DNA from: Fontimonas thermophila
Lineage (GTDB): Bacteria > Pseudomonadota > Gammaproteobacteria > Nevskiales > Nevskiaceae
Assembly (NCBI RefSeq): GCF_900113085.1
Contig: NZ_FOOC01000010.1
Coordinates: forward strand, 1 to 64,000
DNA: 64,000 nucleotides
Direction: 5' to 3'
Below are positions 7,769 through 17,410 of this stretch, piece by piece (the first letter of the stretch is position 1; each line of letters starts with the position of its first letter). The notes under the pieces are model-generated. The model was given only the letters and a program-made list of their open reading frames with translations. It searched no databases and was not told where the DNA came from. Both the position numbers and the translations under genes were made by a program.

Positions 7769-7798
7769 GCAAATAATGACGCATGCGTCATTATTTGC
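7769..7798. promoter_or_regulatory. Perfect 30-bp palindrome, likely repressor operator
   Basis: The half-site GCAAATAATGACGCA is followed directly by its exact reverse complement, with no spacer. It sits 51 bp upstream of the Tat-lipoprotein/GMC operon start and is AT-rich against a GC-rich background. It has no T-tract, so it is unlikely to be a terminator. Size and symmetry suit a TetR-type dimer or tetramer site. No regulator gene lies beside it. Confidence 0.65.
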
Positions 7799-7811
7799 TG
7801 CGGCGCAACGG

Positions 7812-7835
7812 AAAACGGCGCCCGCAGGCGCCGTT
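7812..7835 (-). terminator. Probable terminator of the desaturase gene
   Basis: A nine-base stem AACGGCGCC/GGCGCCGTT with a four-base loop is followed on the minus strand by TT. It lies 22 bp past the desaturase stop. The T-run is short, so strength is uncertain. Confidence 0.6.
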
Positions 7836-7857
7836 GCAATCGGAATGGAGATGGACC

Positions 7858-8853
7858 TCAGCGGGCTGTGCCGGCGGCCATCTCGAACGCGCGCTGGTAG
7901 ATGAAGTCGAAGGAAAAGCTGCGCGTGTGTGCCTTGGATTCGATGTAGTCGGCCATGCGCGCAAGCCGTGCCGGCAACTGCATGATTTTCTCCTGCGCGG
8001 CGCGGCCGACGGCAGACAGGCCATCGAGCGCGTCGATCGCCCAGTGTTTGACCAGATCCTCGACCAGCTTGAGGTACTCGCGCGGTCCGTAGATACCGGC
8101 GCGGCGTTCGACTTCGGACATCTGCGCATAACCGGCGATGGTATGGCCGGGCATGGCCAGCGACGGAGCCACCGCGGCGAGCGCGGCGAGCGCGCGGTTG
8201 GTGTCGGCCTTGAGCACGAGGGCGAAGGTATCGCGGTAGAAGGCGTAGTGACGCGCTTCGTCGGCACAGATGTGGGCGAGGATTTTCTGCAGCTTGGGTT
8301 CGTACTGACCGGCGATGCGGCCGGCATTGGCGTGCGCGGTCTGGGTCGCTTTTTCTTGCAGGCTGGTGTAGGCGAGCAGGCGGTAGGGGTCGGCTCTCCA
8401 GTCCGGGTTGAAACCGGCCTCAAGGTACTGGTACTGCAGGTGTTCGAGCGCACGCATGTCGAACAGGCGCGCGTCACGGACGTAGTCGCGCAGCACACAG
8501 CCGTGGCGGTCTTCCTCGGCGGTCCACAGGTTGTTCCATTCCGCCCACACGCCGTCGTGCCCGAGGTATTGGGCGACCAGACGATGGAAATGCGGCAAGC
8601 CTTCTTCGGTGAGCAGATTGAGCGCGAGCGCGACGCGCACGCTGTCAGGCAGGCCGCGAGCGCGGCTGCGGATTTCCCGCAGCTCGGCTTCATGGTTGGC
8701 GTCGGTGTGTTCGCTTGCCGGCAACAGTTCGCTGGGCATCCACAGCTTGCGGCTCTGGCGATGGCGCTCCATGAGGGCACGCACCTGTGGGGCGATGGCG
8801 TCGAGTACCTCGCGCTGCGCGGCCAGATCGGGGTTGAGTCTGTGTTCGAGCAT
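7858..8853 (-). CDS. Acyl-ACP desaturase (ferritin-like di-iron)
   Basis: This is a soluble stearoyl-ACP-type desaturase of 331 residues, which would introduce a double bond into an acyl chain using O2 and a di-iron centre. The iron-binding motifs are both present: EEDRHG near 113-118 and DEARH near 198-202, with further acidic and histidine ligands around LTEEG and TAHANAG. I used the ATG at 8853 (MLEHRLNP), dropping nine upstream residues. On the minus strand a possible promoter, TTACGG-16-TACACT, lies near 8915-8945. It stands as a single gene with its own terminator. Confidence 0.88.
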   Translation of the reverse strand: MLEHRLNPDLAAQREVLDAIAPQVRALMERHRQSRKLWMPSELLPASEHTDANHEAELREIRSRARGLPDSVRVALALNLLTEEGLPHFHRLVAQYLGHDGVWAEWNNLWTAEEDRHGCVLRDYVRDARLFDMRALEHLQYQYLEAGFNPDWRADPYRLLAYTSLQEKATQTAHANAGRIAGQYEPKLQKILAHICADEARHYAFYRDTFALVLKADTNRALAALAAVAPSLAMPGHTIAGYAQMSEVERRAGIYGPREYLKLVEDLVKHWAIDALDGLSAVGRAAQEKIMQLPARLARMADYIESKAHTRSFSFDFIYQRAFEMAAGTAR

Positions 8854-8967
8854 GGCGGTTCCTGACGGGCCTGGGTCCACTGATGCAATGATGGCGCTAC
8901 TGATACGCGGCCAAAGTGTAGCCGGATGCGGGGCTTCCGTAATATCGATTTCCGTCGCGCGGCCGTG

Positions 8968-9516
8968 TCAACGCCCGGTGCGGATCAGGTCGAGGAATTC
9001 CTGGCGGGTGCGCGGGTCGTCGCGGAAGCGGCCGAGCATCATCGACGTGATCATGCTCGAGCCCTGCTTTTGCACGCCGCGCATCATCGCGCACAGATGC
9101 TGCGCCTCGATGACAACGCCAACGCCGTGCGCGCCGGTCACGCGCTGGATCGACTGGCCGATCTGCTGGGTGAGATTTTCCTGGATCTGCAGGCGCCGTG
9201 CGTACATGTCGACGATGCGCGGAATCTTGGACAGGCCGATCACCCGGCCCGCCGGCAGATAGGCGACGTGGGCCTTGCCGATGAACGGCAGCAGGTGGTG
9301 TTCGCACAGCGAGTACAGCTCGATGTCCTTGACGATGACCATTTCATCGTTGCTGGACTCGAACACGGCGCCGTTGACGATCTCGTCGAGATCCTGTTCG
9401 TACCCCTGGGTGAGAAACTCCAGTGCGCGCGCCGCACGGTACGGTGTGCGCAGCAGGCCCTCGCGATCGGGGTTCTCGCCGATCGCTTCGATGATGGCGC
9501 GAAAATGTTCTTCCAT
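8968..9516 (-). CDS. folE: GTP cyclohydrolase I
   Basis: FolE converts GTP to dihydroneopterin triphosphate, the first step of folate (and pterin) synthesis. The zinc ligands are visible: CEHHLLPF around residues 71-78 and the HLCAMMRG segment around 140-147. [10 protein letters not shown]-type sequence near 93-102 is standard. I chose ATG 9516 ([13 protein letters not shown]), giving 182 residues, the usual length; a longer frame upstream adds unrelated sequence. It is divergent from the parB-like gene, with 61 bp between them. Confidence 0.95.
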   Translation of the reverse strand: MEEHFRAIIEAIGENPDREGLLRTPYRAARALEFLTQGYEQDLDEIVNGAVFESSNDEMVIVKDIELYSLCEHHLLPFIGKAHVAYLPAGRVIGLSKIPRIVDMYARRLQIQENLTQQIGQSIQRVTGAHGVGVVIEAQHLCAMMRGVQKQGSSMITSMMLGRFRDDPRTRQEFLDLIRTGR

Positions 9517-9577
9517 GATGGCCCGTGGTTCGAATGCGCGGGCATTATCCCACGGTCGCGCCGCGTACAATGGGCGC

Positions 9578-10378
9578 ATGAGTCGCAAGACTTCATCCTG
9601 CGAGATCCGCGCGATCCCCATCGACCTGATCCGGCCGGGCAGCCAGCAGGCGCGGCGCTACTTCGATCCCGATGCGCTCGCCGAGCTCGCCGACAGCATC
9701 CGCACCTCCGGAGTCGTGCAACCCGTCGTGCTGCGCACGCGTGTCTGGGGGTACGAGCTATTGGCCGGAGAGCGCCGCTGGCGTGCGGCGCAGCAGGCCG
9801 GACTGCACGAGATTCCGGCGGTGATCCGCGACGATCTGTCGGATGCGGAGGCATTCGTCGTCGGGCTGATCGAGAACCTGCAGCGCGAGTCGTTGACGCC
9901 GATGGAGACGGCGGCCGGTCTCAAGCGTCTGGGCGAGCTGTTTTCCCTCACCCACGAGGAAATCGGCGAGCGTATCGGCAAGTCGCGCGAATACGTCAGC
10001 AATTACCTGCGGCTGCTCAATCTCGTGCCGCCGGTCCAGGCGCTGGTCAACGAAGGGCATCTGCACCTGGGGCATGCCAAGGTGCTCGCCGGTGTCGGGC
10101 CCGATGCGCAGGTGCGCTGGGCCGACGAGGTGATCCGCTGCAAGCTGTCGGTGCGCCAGCTCGAGCGGCGGCTGGCGGCTTCGCGGGCGCGCAAGCTCGT
10201 GTTCCAGCCGGGTAAGCCTGGCGATTGGCAGCGGCTGGAGCGCGAGCTGTCCGATTACCTGGCCTGCCCGGTGACCGTGCAGGCCGGTCGGGACGGCAAA
10301 GGCGAACTCCGCGTCAGATTTCACTCGCTGGATGAACTCGACGGGGTGCTCGCCCGCATCGGCTACTCGGCGGGCTGA
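9578..10378 (+). CDS. ParB/RepB/Spo0J-family partition-like protein
   Basis: This 266-residue protein has the ParB/Srx nuclease-fold motifs in order: [18 protein letters not shown], then GVVQPVVLR, then [18 protein letters not shown], then [19 protein letters not shown]. The ENLQR(E)xL box contacts CTP/DNA in true ParB proteins. An HTH follows ([20 protein letters not shown]) and a C-terminal dimer-like region. No ParA gene lies next to it, and the genomic setting is not the usual parAB pair, so it may be an orphan paralogue. The start ATG at 9578 is 61 bp from folE. Confidence 0.85.
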   Translation: MSRKTSSCEIRAIPIDLIRPGSQQARRYFDPDALAELADSIRTSGVVQPVVLRTRVWGYELLAGERRWRAAQQAGLHEIPAVIRDDLSDAEAFVVGLIENLQRESLTPMETAAGLKRLGELFSLTHEEIGERIGKSREYVSNYLRLLNLVPPVQALVNEGHLHLGHAKVLAGVGPDAQVRWADEVIRCKLSVRQLERRLAASRARKLVFQPGKPGDWQRLERELSDYLACPVTVQAGRDGKGELRVRFHSLDELDGVLARIGYSAG

Positions 10379-10403
10379 CCATGGGTCTGGTGACGGCTGC
10401 CGT

Positions 10404-10438
10404 TTATCGACAGACGACGGGGATAAGCTTGTGGATAA
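10404..10438. promoter_or_regulatory. DnaA-box-like pair
   Basis: The sequence TGTGGATAA at 10430-10438 is the exact reverse complement of the DnaA box TTATCCACA. TTATCGACA at 10404-10412 differs by one base. Weaker 7/9 matches lie nearby (10420s and 10480s). All sit in the 111-bp gap between the parB-like gene and the metallopeptidase gene. The gap is too short and GC-rich for a full oriC, so a DnaA-regulated promoter is more likely. Confidence 0.4.
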
Positions 10439-10489
10439 CCCCGATGTGCGGCGCAGCAAACGTCGCAATGTTCAGGCCTGGATCCACAC

Positions 10490-11302
10490 GTGAACAAAAA
10501 ATTACCGCCCCACGCCCGGCCGGGCGCGCGGGCTTTGCCCACAGCGGCGATGCAGCTCGATCTGTTCCGCGATGATTTCCGGCTGCGCGAGTGCCCCAGC
10601 CTGCGCGCGCGCAGCATCCGCATCGAGGTCCGTCCGGATCGCGAGGTCCGGTTGATTTATCCGCGCTGGGCCGCGCGCGCCGATGCGCTCGCGTTTTTGC
10701 GTGCGCGCGAGGACTGGGTACGCGCCAAGCTCGCCGAACTGCAGGCGCGGGCGGACGGCTGCCCACCGCCGCCACCGGTGCGCTGGGATGGCCGCGACGA
10801 GATCCTGCTGCAGGGCCAGACCGTGCCGGTGTGCATCGAGGTGGCGACGCTGCGGCAGATCCAGGTGCGCATCGAACCCGGGCTCATCACGCTGTTCGTG
10901 CCGGGGACAGCGCGCGATGATGCGCGCCAGCTCGAGCGCGCGCTGCGGCGCGCGCTGATCCAGCAGGCGCAGCGACAAGCGCGCCGTCTACTCGACGAAG
11001 AAGCGATGCGGGCCCAGCTGCGCTGGACGGCGCTGTCGATCGCCGATCCGCAGACGCAATGGGGTAGCTGCGCGGCGGATGGCAGGATCATGCTGTCCTG
11101 GCGTCTGATCATGGCGCCGCCGCCGGTGTTTCGCTACGTCGTCGTCCACGAGCTGTGTCATCTCGTGCACATGAACCACTCGCCGGATTTCTGGGCGCAG
11201 GTCGAGCGGCAGATGCCGGATTACCAAATCCACAAGCGCTGGCTGCGCGACCACGGCGGCCGCCTGTACCACTACCTGCCGCGCCGTCGCGCACGCGCCT
11301 GA
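10490..11302 (+). CDS. YgjP-like (M48-type) metallopeptidase domain protein
   Basis: This 270-residue protein of the DUF45/YgjP family carries a gluzincin zinc site: HELCH at 220-224 and the third ligand His230 in HMNHSPDFW. The conserved WGSC at 191-194 is also characteristic. No signal peptide is visible, so it is cytosolic. The physiological substrate is unknown. The frame opens with GTG 10490, but the ATG at 10550 (MQLDLFRDDF) would also give a complete domain and may be the real start. Transcription likely starts in the DnaA-box gap. Confidence 0.82.
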   Translation: MNKKLPPHARPGARALPTAAMQLDLFRDDFRLRECPSLRARSIRIEVRPDREVRLIYPRWAARADALAFLRAREDWVRAKLAELQARADGCPPPPPVRWDGRDEILLQGQTVPVCIEVATLRQIQVRIEPGLITLFVPGTARDDARQLERALRRALIQQAQRQARRLLDEEAMRAQLRWTALSIADPQTQWGSCAADGRIMLSWRLIMAPPPVFRYVVVHELCHLVHMNHSPDFWAQVERQMPDYQIHKRWLRDHGGRLYHYLPRRRARA

Positions 11303-11351
11303 GGCTCATGACCAGGAGCGGCGGCATGACGCGCAGGCGCGCAACGAAATG

Positions 11352-11380
11352 AAAAAACCCTCCTGCGGATCAGGAGGGTT
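11352..11380 (-). terminator. Rho-independent terminator
   Basis: A nine-bp stem AACCCTCCT/AGGAGGGTT around a seven-base loop is followed on the minus strand by a run of T (six A on the + strand at 11352-11357). It ends transcription of the small secreted protein gene at 11461-11865. The 12-bp palindrome CCCCCGCGGGGG at 11390-11401 sits between them. Confidence 0.85.
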
Positions 11381-11460
11381 GGAGGAATACCCCCGCGGGG
11401 GAACACGGGGCGGGAGCAAAGCGGATGGCGGAAGCGATGTCCGCAATGTTTCGGTCTTGA

Positions 11461-11865
11461 TTATTCGGTCTTGGCTTTGGCTTCGACCTGGGCGTCGGCC
11501 TCAACGGAAGTGCCGGTGGCGGCGCCGAGTACCCCGCCGACGAGGCCGGTGGCCTTCTCGGTGGTTTGGCCCACGGCCTGCGTTGCCGCCGTTCCACTCG
11601 CCTTGAGTTTGGCGTTACCCGTGGCTTTGGCTTCTTTGGCTTTGGTCTTCACCGCGGTCTTGGCCTCGGTGGCTTTCTCGGTGGCGGTGTGGGCCTGGGC
11701 CTGCGCTGCGTCCTGGGCATCGGTCGCGGCCTGCCGGGCGGTATCGGCGCCCTGGGTTTTGACTTCGACCTTGGCGTCGACCGCTGTGGTGGTCTCGGCG
11801 GCGATCAGGGCCAGCGGCATCAGCGCGAGGTGGGCAGCAACGGCGAGGGGTGCTATGAGCTTCAC
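11461..11865 (-). CDS. Secreted Ala/Lys/Thr-rich, LEA-like low-complexity protein
   Basis: I do not recognise a named family. The 134-residue product starts with a Sec-type signal (MKLIAPLAVAAHLALMPLAL, cut near AAE). The mature part is built from Ala, Lys, Thr, Glu and Gln with repeated AxxA/TEKATEAK-like segments (residues 45-100), resembling late-embryogenesis-abundant or apolipoprotein-like amphipathic helices. A glycine-rich hydrophobic patch (GLVGGVLGAATG) follows, then an acidic end. It is probably periplasmic and disordered or helical. It has its own terminator. A stress-protection role would be a guess from composition only. Confidence 0.65.
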   Translation of the reverse strand: MKLIAPLAVAAHLALMPLALIAAETTTAVDAKVEVKTQGADTARQAATDAQDAAQAQAHTATEKATEAKTAVKTKAKEAKATGNAKLKASGTAATQAVGQTTEKATGLVGGVLGAATGTSVEADAQVEAKAKTE

Positions 11866-11988
11866 AACGGATCTCCTTGTGTGGATGAAAGATGCGAGGC
11901 AGCGTAAGCGCAGGCGCTGAATCGGTCATGAATGCAAAGCGAACCGTGCACGGCTGGGGCCGTTTGCCGTCGTTCGTGCGATCGGGTT

Positions 11989-13878
11989 TCAGGCGCTGCG
12001 CCGCAAGGCGCCGCATTTCTTCAGATGGATCAGCAGCAGTGAGACCGCAGCCGGCGTGACACCGGAGATACGCGCGGCTTGGCCGACCGTCTGCGGGCGG
12101 TGCGCGGCGAGTTTCTGCCGCACTTCGTTCGAAAGGCCGCTGACGGTGGCGTAGTCCAGATCTGCCGGCAGCACCGCATCCTCGTAGCGGCGGTTGCGCT
12201 CGATCTCGCTGCGTTGGCGCTCGATATAGCCGGCGTACTTGATGTCGATCTCGACTTGTTCGGCGATTGCTGCGTCGAGGTCGTCCGGCAGCAGCCCGAG
12301 CCGCTTGAGCACGGTATGGCTGCCTTGCGGGCGGCGCAGCAGATCGGTGCCGGACAGCCCGCCGTCCGTGGGCGGCTCACCGAAGATTTCGACGAAGGCC
12401 GGTGCACGCAGTCGCGCGGGCTTGAGCCAGAGCGCATCCAGATGCGCGCGCGTGCGCTCGATCGCCTCACGCTTGGCGCAGAAAGCCGCCCAGCGCGCGT
12501 CATCGACGAGGCCCAGCGCGCGCCCGGTCTCGGTCAGACGCAGATCGGCGTTGTCTTCGCGCAGCAGCAGGCGGTGTTCGGCGCGCGAGGTGAACATGCG
12601 GTAAGGCTCGGTGGTGCCGAGCGTGATCAGATCGTCGACGAGCACGCCGATGTAGGCCTCGTGGCGCTGCGGTACCCACGGCGGCAGTTCACGCGCCTTG
12701 CGCGCGGCATTGATGCCGGCGAGCAGACCCTGGGCCGCGGCTTCCTCATAGCCGGTCGTGCCATTGATCTGACCGGCGAAGAAAAGGTGGCTGATGATTT
12801 TGGTTTCCAGCGAGGGCAGCAGGTCGCGCGGGTCGAAGTAGTCGTACTCGATCGCATAGCCCGGGCGGGTGATGCGTGCGCGCTCGAGCCCTTTGATCGT
12901 GCGCACGAAGCGTTCCTGCACATCGAACGGCAGCGAGGTGGAGATGCCGTTCGGGTAAATCTCGCGCGTGTTCAGGCCCTCGGGTTCGAGGAAGATCTGG
13001 TGACGCTCGCGTTCGGCGAAACGGTTGACCTTGTCTTCGATGCTCGGGCAGTAGCGCGGACCGACACCCTCGATGAGACCGGTGAACATCGGCGAGCGGT
13101 CGAACGCGCTGCGGATGATGTCGTGGGTCTGCGGATTGGTGTGGGTGATGTAGCAGGACACCTGGCGCGGATGCTCGGCGGCCGAGCCCATGAACGAGAA
13201 CACCGGCACGGGCACATCGCCCGGCTGTTCCTCGAGTTGCGACCAGTCGATCGTGCGGCCGTCGAGCCGGGGAGGGGTGCCGGTCTTGAGCCGGCCGACG
13301 CGCGGATGCAGTTCGCGCAGGCGCGCGGCCAGCGGCAGCGAGGGGGGATCACCGGCACGGCCGCCGGCATGGTTCGACAAGCCGACGTGGATGCGGCCGC
13401 CGAGGAAGGTGCCGGTGGTGAGCACGACGCAGTGCGCAAAAAACTTCAGTCCCAGGCGGGTGATCACGCCGCGCACGCGCGTGCCCTCGACGATCAAATC
13501 CTCGACTTCCTGCTGGAACAGGGTCAGCCTGTCCTGGTTCTCCAGCGCCTCGCGCACTGCCCACTTGTAGAGCATTCGGTCGGCCTGGGCGCGCGTGGCG
13601 CGCACGGCGGGACCTTTGGATGCGTTGAGGATGCGGAACTGGATGCCGGCGCGGTCCGCAGCACGGGCCATCAGGCCGCCGAGGGCGTCGATTTCCTTGA
13701 CCAGATGCCCTTTGCCGATGCCGCCGATCGCCGGATTGCAGGACATCTGCCCGAGTGTTTCGATGTTCTGGGTGACGAGCAGCGTCGTACAGCCCATGCG
13801 TGCAGACGCGAGCGCGGCTTCGGTGCCGGCGTGGCCGCCACCGACGACGATGACATCGAACTGATGATGCTGCGACAT
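11989..13878 (-). CDS. mnmG: tRNA uridine-5-carboxymethylaminomethyl modification enzyme MnmG
   Basis: MnmG (GidA) works with MnmE to install the carboxymethylaminomethyl group at U34 of certain tRNAs, using FAD and NADH. The N terminus has the FAD fold [20 protein letters not shown]. Other hallmarks are [20 protein letters not shown] and [13 protein letters not shown], plus the C-terminal tRNA-binding helical region ending in [10 protein letters not shown] used ATG 13878 ([10 protein letters not shown]), 629 residues, normal length. In many gammaproteobacteria mnmG is followed by rsmG and parAB near the origin; here rsmG is absent and downstream lies the small secreted protein gene. Confidence 0.97.
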   Translation of the reverse strand: MSQHHQFDVIVVGGGHAGTEAALASARMGCTTLLVTQNIETLGQMSCNPAIGGIGKGHLVKEIDALGGLMARAADRAGIQFRILNASKGPAVRATRAQADRMLYKWAVREALENQDRLTLFQQEVEDLIVEGTRVRGVITRLGLKFFAHCVVLTTGTFLGGRIHVGLSNHAGGRAGDPPSLPLAARLRELHPRVGRLKTGTPPRLDGRTIDWSQLEEQPGDVPVPVFSFMGSAAEHPRQVSCYITHTNPQTHDIIRSAFDRSPMFTGLIEGVGPRYCPSIEDKVNRFAERERHQIFLEPEGLNTREIYPNGISTSLPFDVQERFVRTIKGLERARITRPGYAIEYDYFDPRDLLPSLETKIISHLFFAGQINGTTGYEEAAAQGLLAGINAARKARELPPWVPQRHEAYIGVLVDDLITLGTTEPYRMFTSRAEHRLLLREDNADLRLTETGRALGLVDDARWAAFCAKREAIERTRAHLDALWLKPARLRAPAFVEIFGEPPTDGGLSGTDLLRRPQGSHTVLKRLGLLPDDLDAAIAEQVEIDIKYAGYIERQRSEIERNRRYEDAVLPADLDYATVSGLSNEVRQKLAAHRPQTVGQAARISGVTPAAVSLLLIHLKKCGALRRSA

Positions 13879-13950
13879 ACCCGAACACACCCCAGGCGGA
13901 GCGCGGATTCTACGCCGGCGCGGTGGTCCGGTGTGCGGCTGGCTGCGGGT

Positions 13951-14262
13951 TCAGAACGGGATTTTCCCGGTGAGCATCTGCCACCACATCTTCCAGTCAC
14001 CGAGGAAGGACAGCCAGGGATGCTTGAACGTGGCGGGCTTGTTGTGCTCGAAGAAGAAATGACCGACCCAGGCCCAGGCATAGCCTTGCACGAGCGCCAC
14101 CGCGAGCAGCCACCCGGTCTGCGTGAGCACGGCGGCGAAAGCAAGCACGAGGCCCAGCGTGCTGCCGACGAAGTGCAGGCGCCGGCAGGTGCGGTTGGAG
14201 TGTTCCTGCAGGTAGTACGGATAGAACTCGGCGAGGGTCTTGAAGCCGGTGGTGGCATTCAT
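13951..14262 (-). CDS. DUF962 (Mpo1-like) small membrane protein
   Basis: This protein of about 103 residues belongs to the DUF962/Mpo1-like family. It begins [20 protein letters not shown] and has the family-typical N-terminal [17 protein letters not shown], two membrane segments (residues about 33-48 and 50-66) and [16 protein letters not shown]. The histidines in these motifs are conserved; the yeast relative Mpo1 is an iron-dependent dioxygenase of alpha-hydroxy fatty acids, so a lipid role is possible. I chose ATG 14262; the longer frame reads through non-conserved sequence. It is divergent from the RimK-like gene. Confidence 0.8.
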   Translation of the reverse strand: MNATTGFKTLAEFYPYYLQEHSNRTCRRLHFVGSTLGLVLAFAAVLTQTGWLLAVALVQGYAWAWVGHFFFEHNKPATFKHPWLSFLGDWKMWWQMLTGKIPF

Positions 14263-14347
14263 GGCGACGCTCCCGGATGATTTGCGGCCCAGTATAGACC
14301 GCCGCCGACGGCGGACAAGCCATCTTCCTCGGGTCACCAGGGCTGCC

Positions 14348-15256
14348 ATGAAGATCGCCATTTTGTCGCGCAACCGCCGTTTGTATTCGACGCGGCGCCT
14401 GGTCGAGGCCGCCGAGGCGCGCGGCCACAGCGTGCGCGTCGTCGATGTGCTGCGCTGCTACATGAACATCCGCCCGGGCCATCCGGAGATCTGGTACCGC
14501 GGCCGCCGGCTCGAGGGGTTCGATGCCGTGATCCCGCGTATCGGTGCGTCGGTGACTTTCTACGGCGCCGCGGTCGTGCGCCAGTTCGAGATGATGGGGG
14601 TGTACTGCGTCAATGAGTCGCTGGCGATCACACGCGCGCGCGACAAGCTGCGCGCGCTGCAGTTGCTGGCACGCCGCAACATCGGCATGCCGGCGACCGG
14701 CTTTGCCCACTCACCGGACGATACCGCCGGCGTCATGCGCCTGGTCGGCGGTGCGCCGATGGTGATCAAGCTGATCGAAGGTACGCAGGGGCAGGGCGTC
14801 GTGCTCGCCGAGACCGATGCCGCCGCAAGCTCGGTGATCGAGGCGTTCCGTGGGCTCGAGGCCTATTTCCTGGTGCAGGAATTCGTCGCGGAGGCCGCCG
14901 GTGCGGACATCCGTTGCTTTGTCGTCGGCGACAAGGTCGTCGCCGCGATGCGCCGGGTCGCGCGGCCGGGTGAATTCCGCGCCAATTTGCATCGCGGCGC
15001 CAGCGCCGAGCCGGTCCGGATCAGCGAGCAGGAGCGGCGGACCGCGCTGCGCGCGGCGCGGGCGATCGGCCTGAATATCGCCGGGGTGGACATGCTGCGC
15101 ACCGCGCGCGGGCCGATGGTACTCGAGGTCAATGCCTCTCCGGGGCTCGAAGGCATCGAGGCGGCCTCGGGAGTCGATGTCGCCGACCGCATCATCGCCT
15201 TCGTCGAGCGTCACGCGCGTCCTCGGCGCGCGCCCGCCCGTGGCGGGCGTGGCTAG
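14348..15256 (+). CDS. rimK: RimK-family ATP-grasp ligase (ribosomal protein S6 modification type)
   Basis: This 302-residue ATP-grasp enzyme adds glutamate residues to the C terminus of ribosomal protein S6 in E. coli. Key features are [18 protein letters not shown] at the start and [11 protein letters not shown]. The ATP-grasp core is [17 protein letters not shown], with [20 protein letters not shown] and the metal-binding [15 protein letters not shown] near the end. Length matches RimK. It begins at ATG 14348 inside the gap from the divergent DUF962 gene. Paralogues with other peptide ligase roles exist, so the S6 role is inferred. Confidence 0.9.
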   Translation: MKIAILSRNRRLYSTRRLVEAAEARGHSVRVVDVLRCYMNIRPGHPEIWYRGRRLEGFDAVIPRIGASVTFYGAAVVRQFEMMGVYCVNESLAITRARDKLRALQLLARRNIGMPATGFAHSPDDTAGVMRLVGGAPMVIKLIEGTQGQGVVLAETDAAASSVIEAFRGLEAYFLVQEFVAEAAGADIRCFVVGDKVVAAMRRVARPGEFRANLHRGASAEPVRISEQERRTALRAARAIGLNIAGVDMLRTARGPMVLEVNASPGLEGIEAASGVDVADRIIAFVERHARPRRAPARGGRG

Positions 15257-15343
15257 CGCCGGCGGCGCGCAGCGGCATGCGAAGAAGCTTGCTTTCCGCG
15301 GGGCGTGCGGTCTGCGCTGCGGGCCGGGTGTGGTGCGAATTCT

Positions 15344-16846
15344 CTATAGCAGGTAAATCGTTGCGAGCAGGCCCGTTCCCGACATCGTGATCGTGTACGG
15401 CAATGCCATCCACAGCATCCGCAGATACCCGAGCCGGATCAACGGTGCCAGCGCCGACGTCAGCAGAAACAAGAAAGCGGCTTGCCCGTTGGGGGTGGCC
15501 ACGCTGGGGATGTTGGTGCCGGTGTTGATGGCCACGGCGAGCAGGTCGAACTGCTCGCGGCTGATGGCACCACTCTCGAGCGCCTGCTTGACTTCGGTGA
15601 TGTAGATCGTCGCGACGAAGACGTTGTCGCTGATCATCGACAGCAGGCCGTTGGCGACGAACATCAGCCCTAGGCGCATTTTCCCTTCCTGGGCCAGGAC
15701 GTACTCGATCAGCGGCGTGAACAGGTGCTGTTCATGGATTACGGCGACGATCGCGAAGAAGGTGACGAGCAGGGCCGTGAACGGCAGGGCCTCTTCGAAG
15801 GCATGCCCGAGCCGGCGTTCTTCGATGACGCCGTTGAACGCTGTCGTCAGCACGATGACCGAAAGGCCGATCAGACCGACCTCGGCGATGTGCAGGGCAA
15901 GCCCGGCAACGAGGAAGATGGCGGTGACCGCCTGCACCGCCAGCCGCAGGCGGTCGTGCGCATCGCGCTTGCGGTCTTGCTCGGCTTCCCAGTGGGCGAT
16001 GATCGCGCGCACCGACTCCGGCATCTCGGCGCCATAGCCGAACCAGCGCAGCCGCTCCAGGGCGATGCAAGTGAGAAAGCCGACGGCGACCACCGGCAGC
16101 GAGACCGGCGCGACATGCCTGAAGAATTCGGCAAAGTCCCAGCCCGCGATTTCGCCGATCAGCAGGTTTTGCGGTTCGCCGACCAGCGTGGTCACGCCGC
16201 CGAGCGTGGTGCCGACGGCCGCGTGCATCATCAGATTGCGCAGAAAGGCGCGGAAAGTCTCCAGATCGGCGCGGCGCTGTTCGTGGACCAGCGCGTCGTC
16301 GCTCTGGTCGTGCTCGTCGTCAAACCCGCGGCCGGACGCGACGCGGTGATAAACACCGTAGAAGCCGAAGGCCACGGTGATGACCACGGCGGTGACGGTC
16401 AATGCATCGAGGAACGCCGACAGCAACGCCGCCGAGAAGCTGAACATCAACGACAGCAGCAGCTTGGAGCGCAGCTTCACCAGCAGCTTGGTGAAGATGT
16501 AGAGCAGCAGATCGCGCAGGAAATAGATGCCGGCGACCATGAACATCAGCAGCAGGATCACCGGGAAGTTCTGTTCGGCCTCGTGATAGACGGCTTGCGG
16601 GCTCGCCATGCCGAGCGCGACGGCCTCGAGCGCCAGCAGACCTCCCGGCTGCAGCGGATAGCAGCGCAGGGCCATCGCCAGCGTGAAGATGAATTCGAGG
16701 ACGAGCAGCCAGCCGGTGATGAAGGGGCCGGCCGTGTACAGCAGCACTGGATTGGCCACGAGAAAGCCGAGGATGCAGAACTTGTACCAGTTCGGCGCGT
16801 GGCCGAGAAAATTGCGTGCGAACGCGAACGCGAGCGTCTGCGACAT
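15344..16846 (-). CDS. nhaB: Na+/H+ antiporter NhaB
   Basis: NhaB exchanges cytoplasmic Na+ for periplasmic H+ to maintain sodium and pH balance. The 500-residue product opens with [19 protein letters not shown], a strong NhaB hallmark. It has about a dozen membrane segments, an internal charged loop ([19 protein letters not shown]) and the conserved [20 protein letters not shown] chose ATG 16846 (MSQTLAF); the frame continues 25 codons further without conserved sequence. It is divergent from nuoA with 135 bp between, so both respiration and sodium export may share a control region. Confidence 0.93.
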   Translation of the reverse strand: MSQTLAFAFARNFLGHAPNWYKFCILGFLVANPVLLYTAGPFITGWLLVLEFIFTLAMALRCYPLQPGGLLALEAVALGMASPQAVYHEAEQNFPVILLLMFMVAGIYFLRDLLLYIFTKLLVKLRSKLLLSLMFSFSAALLSAFLDALTVTAVVITVAFGFYGVYHRVASGRGFDDEHDQSDDALVHEQRRADLETFRAFLRNLMMHAAVGTTLGGVTTLVGEPQNLLIGEIAGWDFAEFFRHVAPVSLPVVAVGFLTCIALERLRWFGYGAEMPESVRAIIAHWEAEQDRKRDAHDRLRLAVQAVTAIFLVAGLALHIAEVGLIGLSVIVLTTAFNGVIEERRLGHAFEEALPFTALLVTFFAIVAVIHEQHLFTPLIEYVLAQEGKMRLGLMFVANGLLSMISDNVFVATIYITEVKQALESGAISREQFDLLAVAINTGTNIPSVATPNGQAAFLFLLTSALAPLIRLGYLRMLWMALPYTITMSGTGLLATIYLL

Positions 16847-16981
16847 GCGGGCTTCACCAAGGCGGTGGAGAATGCCCCGGCGTGTGAGCGGGGCGGTGTG
16901 GGTGGAGTCTAAACGCTTCATAAGCCGAGCGTTGCTTTTGCGGTGGTCCGCAGCTACATCCGGGACTGCGGCTGTGGCACA

Positions 16982-17410
16982 ATGGGGAGTTATCTGCCGG
17001 TGGAGCGTATCGTGGAGCCAAGCTCGACGTTAGGTGATCTCGCGTTCTACACAGCCCTGGTGCTCGGCCTCGTCGCCGTGATGCTGGGGTTGTCGGCCCT
17101 TCTTGGCCCGCGCAGCCGTCTCACGCGCGCTGGCGCCGAACCTTACGAATCCGGCATCGTGTCCACCGGCGGCGCGCGCCTGCGCTTGTCGGCGAAGTTC
17201 TATCTCGTCGCGATGTTTTTCGTGATCTTCGATCTCGAGGCCGTCTATGTGCTGGCCTGGGGCATCGCCGCGCGCGAAACCGGCTGGGCCGGCTATGTCG
17301 AGATCATGGTATTTCTCGCCATCCTGATCGCCGCGCTGGTGTATCTGTGGAGAACCGGCGCGCTCGACTGGGCGCCGAAGCGTCAGCGGCCCGCTGACCG
17401 GAGATATTGA
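16982..17410 (+). CDS. nuoA: NADH-quinone oxidoreductase subunit A
   Basis: This is a membrane-arm subunit of complex I next to the quinone site. The 142-residue product has three membrane helices, an acidic loop ([10 protein letters not shown]) and the conserved [20 protein letters not shown] with helix-embedded acidic residues. It is the first gene of the nuo operon. The start at ATG 16982 (MGSYLPV) is the best in-frame ATG; GTG starts at 17003 or 17012 are possible and would shorten it. A candidate promoter (TTGCTT-17-TACATC) lies at about 16930-16958. Its stop overlaps the nuoB ATG by one base (TGATG). Confidence 0.92.
   Translation: MGSYLPVERIVEPSSTLGDLAFYTALVLGLVAVMLGLSALLGPRSRLTRAGAEPYESGIVSTGGARLRLSAKFYLVAMFFVIFDLEAVYVLAWGIAARETGWAGYVEIMVFLAILIAALVYLWRTGALDWAPKRQRPADRRY

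Noticed and set aside
10380-10500. Complete chromosomal origin (oriC)
   Set aside because: Only one perfect DnaA box, about 110 bp of GC-rich DNA, no AT-rich unwinding region and no dnaA nearby. Kept only as a low-confidence DnaA-box pair.
11390-11401. CCCCCGCGGGGG palindrome as an operator
   Set aside because: It is short, all G/C in GC-rich DNA, and lies between a gene and its terminator; chance is likely.
12079-14280. 733-codon + strand frame across mnmG and the DUF962 gene
   Set aside because: It is a GC-rich antisense shadow; MnmG motifs on the minus strand are unambiguous.
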